A DNA stretch of 5,951 nucleotides, from assembly GCA_031259205.1 (NCBI GenBank), contig JAIRLS010000314.1, positions 1-5,951 of the forward strand, read 5' to 3'. Origin of the DNA: Bacteroidales bacterium (lineage in GTDB: Bacteria; Bacteroidota; Bacteroidia; Bacteroidales; UBA4181). Of this stretch, positions 5,121-5,951 are shown piece after piece. The notes under the pieces were generated by a model. It saw only the letters and a list, made by a program, of their open reading frames with translations. It was not told the DNA's origin and did no database searches. The position numbers and the translations under genes were made by a program. The first letter of the stretch is position 1, and each line of letters starts with the position of its first letter.

Positions 5121-5951
5121 TCAGAAGGATTTTACTTCATTTTCCGCAAACTCATACGCATACGTTTTTCCCTTCACTGTGTAACGCATTACGGGGTTCC
5201 GGTTGCTTTCGTCCAGCGTAATATTGCATCCCTTCAATTCGTCGGGATAGAATACCGTTCCGACGACCGTCTCGGCCGCAGGCGCTTTCAGGGTAAGGAA
5301 AAGGCAGGGAATTGCCTGTACCGGGTCGTCTTTCACCACCCTGACGGTGTACTGCGTCTGCCGCGTCAGTTGAAAGGGCGTAGCGGAGAGAACTTGCATT
5401 TCCATTCCGGTTTCTCCGGTTTTTCCGATGAAACTAACCGTTTTCCCGTCGTCGTTCAGGGTTGCGGCCGCTACAGGATGGAACAGCACGTCGATTTTAT
5501 CGCCTTTGTTGCAGGATACGCGGTCGAGTATGAGTACGATGTCGTTTTCCTTGTCGAGCGCTACGGTGCGTTTCCATCGTTTCAAGTGTTTGCCCGGATA
5601 GGCTTTCGTAGCGTCCATGATGGTATAATCATAGTCGGTCGTCGTCTCAAAGCGGTCGATTTTCCCGCCCACGCCTTCAAGCCGGGGTTGATCCTTGCGT
5701 TTGGCGATTATTTGCTCTTCGTCGTTTACATGTACCACGTTATGTCCGAGGCTGCGCACGTAAAGATAGTCGAAGCGAACGTCGTTGAAGAAAAACTGGT
5801 CATAGAAACGTTGCTCCACCTCGCCCACGATGACGTCGCTGTTACGGGTAAGGATAAACGAGCCTGCATCGAGATGTCCGTGATGCGGGTCGTCGGCCGG
5901 AGCGCACTTCACAGCCACCTGTACTCCTTTATCGAAATCCCGTCGCATGAA
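5121..5951 (-). CDS. Heparinase II/III-family polysaccharide lyase, C-terminal part (cut by the right window edge)
   Basis: The frame is open from the edge (5951) to a TGA at 5121-5123, giving 276 residues. The ATG at 5946-5948 is probably internal, because family members are usually about 600 residues or more and the codon before it is still open. HHGHLDAGSF (HGH at 5874-5882) is the family hallmark in the heparinase II/III-like C-terminal domain (PF07940). In Pedobacter heparinase II, as I recall it, the first His of the HxH is catalytic and the second binds zinc with a later Asp and His. Here a Glu lies 18 residues and a His (LGHNVV) 44 residues after the second His, so the site looks largely kept. 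The rest is beta-rich, as expected for the C-terminal sandwich. Such enzymes cleave acidic polysaccharides by elimination, usually after export. The signal peptide, the N-terminal alpha barrel and the substrate cannot be judged here. Two hairpins follow the stop codon. Confidence 0.85.
   Translation of the reverse strand, partial: FMRRDFDKGVQVAVKCAPADDPHHGHLDAGSFILTRNSDVIVGEVEQRFYDQFFFNDVRFDYLYVRSLGHNVVHVNDEEQIIAKRKDQPRLEGVGGKIDRFETTTDYDYTIMDATKAYPGKHLKRWKRTVALDKENDIVLILDRVSCNKGDKIDVLFHPVAAATLNDDGKTVSFIGKTGETGMEMQVLSATPFQLTRQTQYTVRVVKDDPVQAIPCLFLTLKAPAAETVVGTVFYPDELKGCNITLDESNRNPVMRYTVKGKTYAYEFAENEVKSF

Noticed and set aside
5946..5948. The ATG near the right edge as the true start of the lyase
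   Set aside because: The hallmark HGH motif would then lie only about 22 residues from the start and the N-terminal barrel would be missing. The frame is open to the window edge, so the gene most likely continues.

Overview
The window looks like chromosomal DNA from a member of the Bacteroidota, probably Bacteroidales-like. The evidence is: start codons without Shine-Dalgarno sequences in A/T-rich leaders, upstream motifs resembling the Bacteroidota -7 element (TAnnTTTG), a K+-dependent type of membrane pyrophosphatase, a heparinase II/III-family polysaccharide lyase, and an IS66-type transposase tail. I cannot name a genus.

Layout from left to right. Bases 1-201 are the last 66 codons of an IS66-type transposase on the + strand, cut by the window edge. 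Bases 202-424 are non-coding and rich in short direct and inverted repeats. Bases 425-1717 (- strand) encode a complete 2-oxoacid dehydrogenase E2 (dihydrolipoamide acyltransferase) with one lipoyl domain; no E1 or E3 gene is adjacent. Bases 1718-2042 are a gene-free spacer with a likely E2 promoter and a strong intrinsic terminator that ends the next gene. Bases 2043-4250 (- strand) encode a complete ion-pumping membrane pyrophosphatase (HppA). Bases 4251-5120 are an 870-bp gene-free region. Bases 5121-5951 (- strand) are the C-terminal part of a heparinase II/III-family protein that runs off the right edge.

The most unusual part is inside the 870-bp gap. Two near-identical, same-orientation elements of 92 and 101 bp both begin GGTATTGTTAA and end TTAACAATACC. 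They bracket a tandem array of exactly 14 units of 22 bp with no indels. Every substitution I count between units is a transition, and the changes fall in the loop, in the linker, or at a wobble-compatible base of a 6-bp hairpin stem carried by each unit. I do not recognise this arrangement as a named element. It could be a MITE-like structured repeat with an internal minisatellite, or a structured RNA or protein-binding array.

The three protein genes on the - strand do not look like one operon. HppA ends in its own terminator, E2 appears to have its own promoter, and the lyase is separated from HppA by the repeat region and by hairpins after its stop codon. Functionally, E2 belongs to central carbon metabolism (acyl-CoA formation), HppA recovers pyrophosphate energy as an ion gradient, and the lyase degrades acidic polysaccharide. 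No shared pathway is evident.
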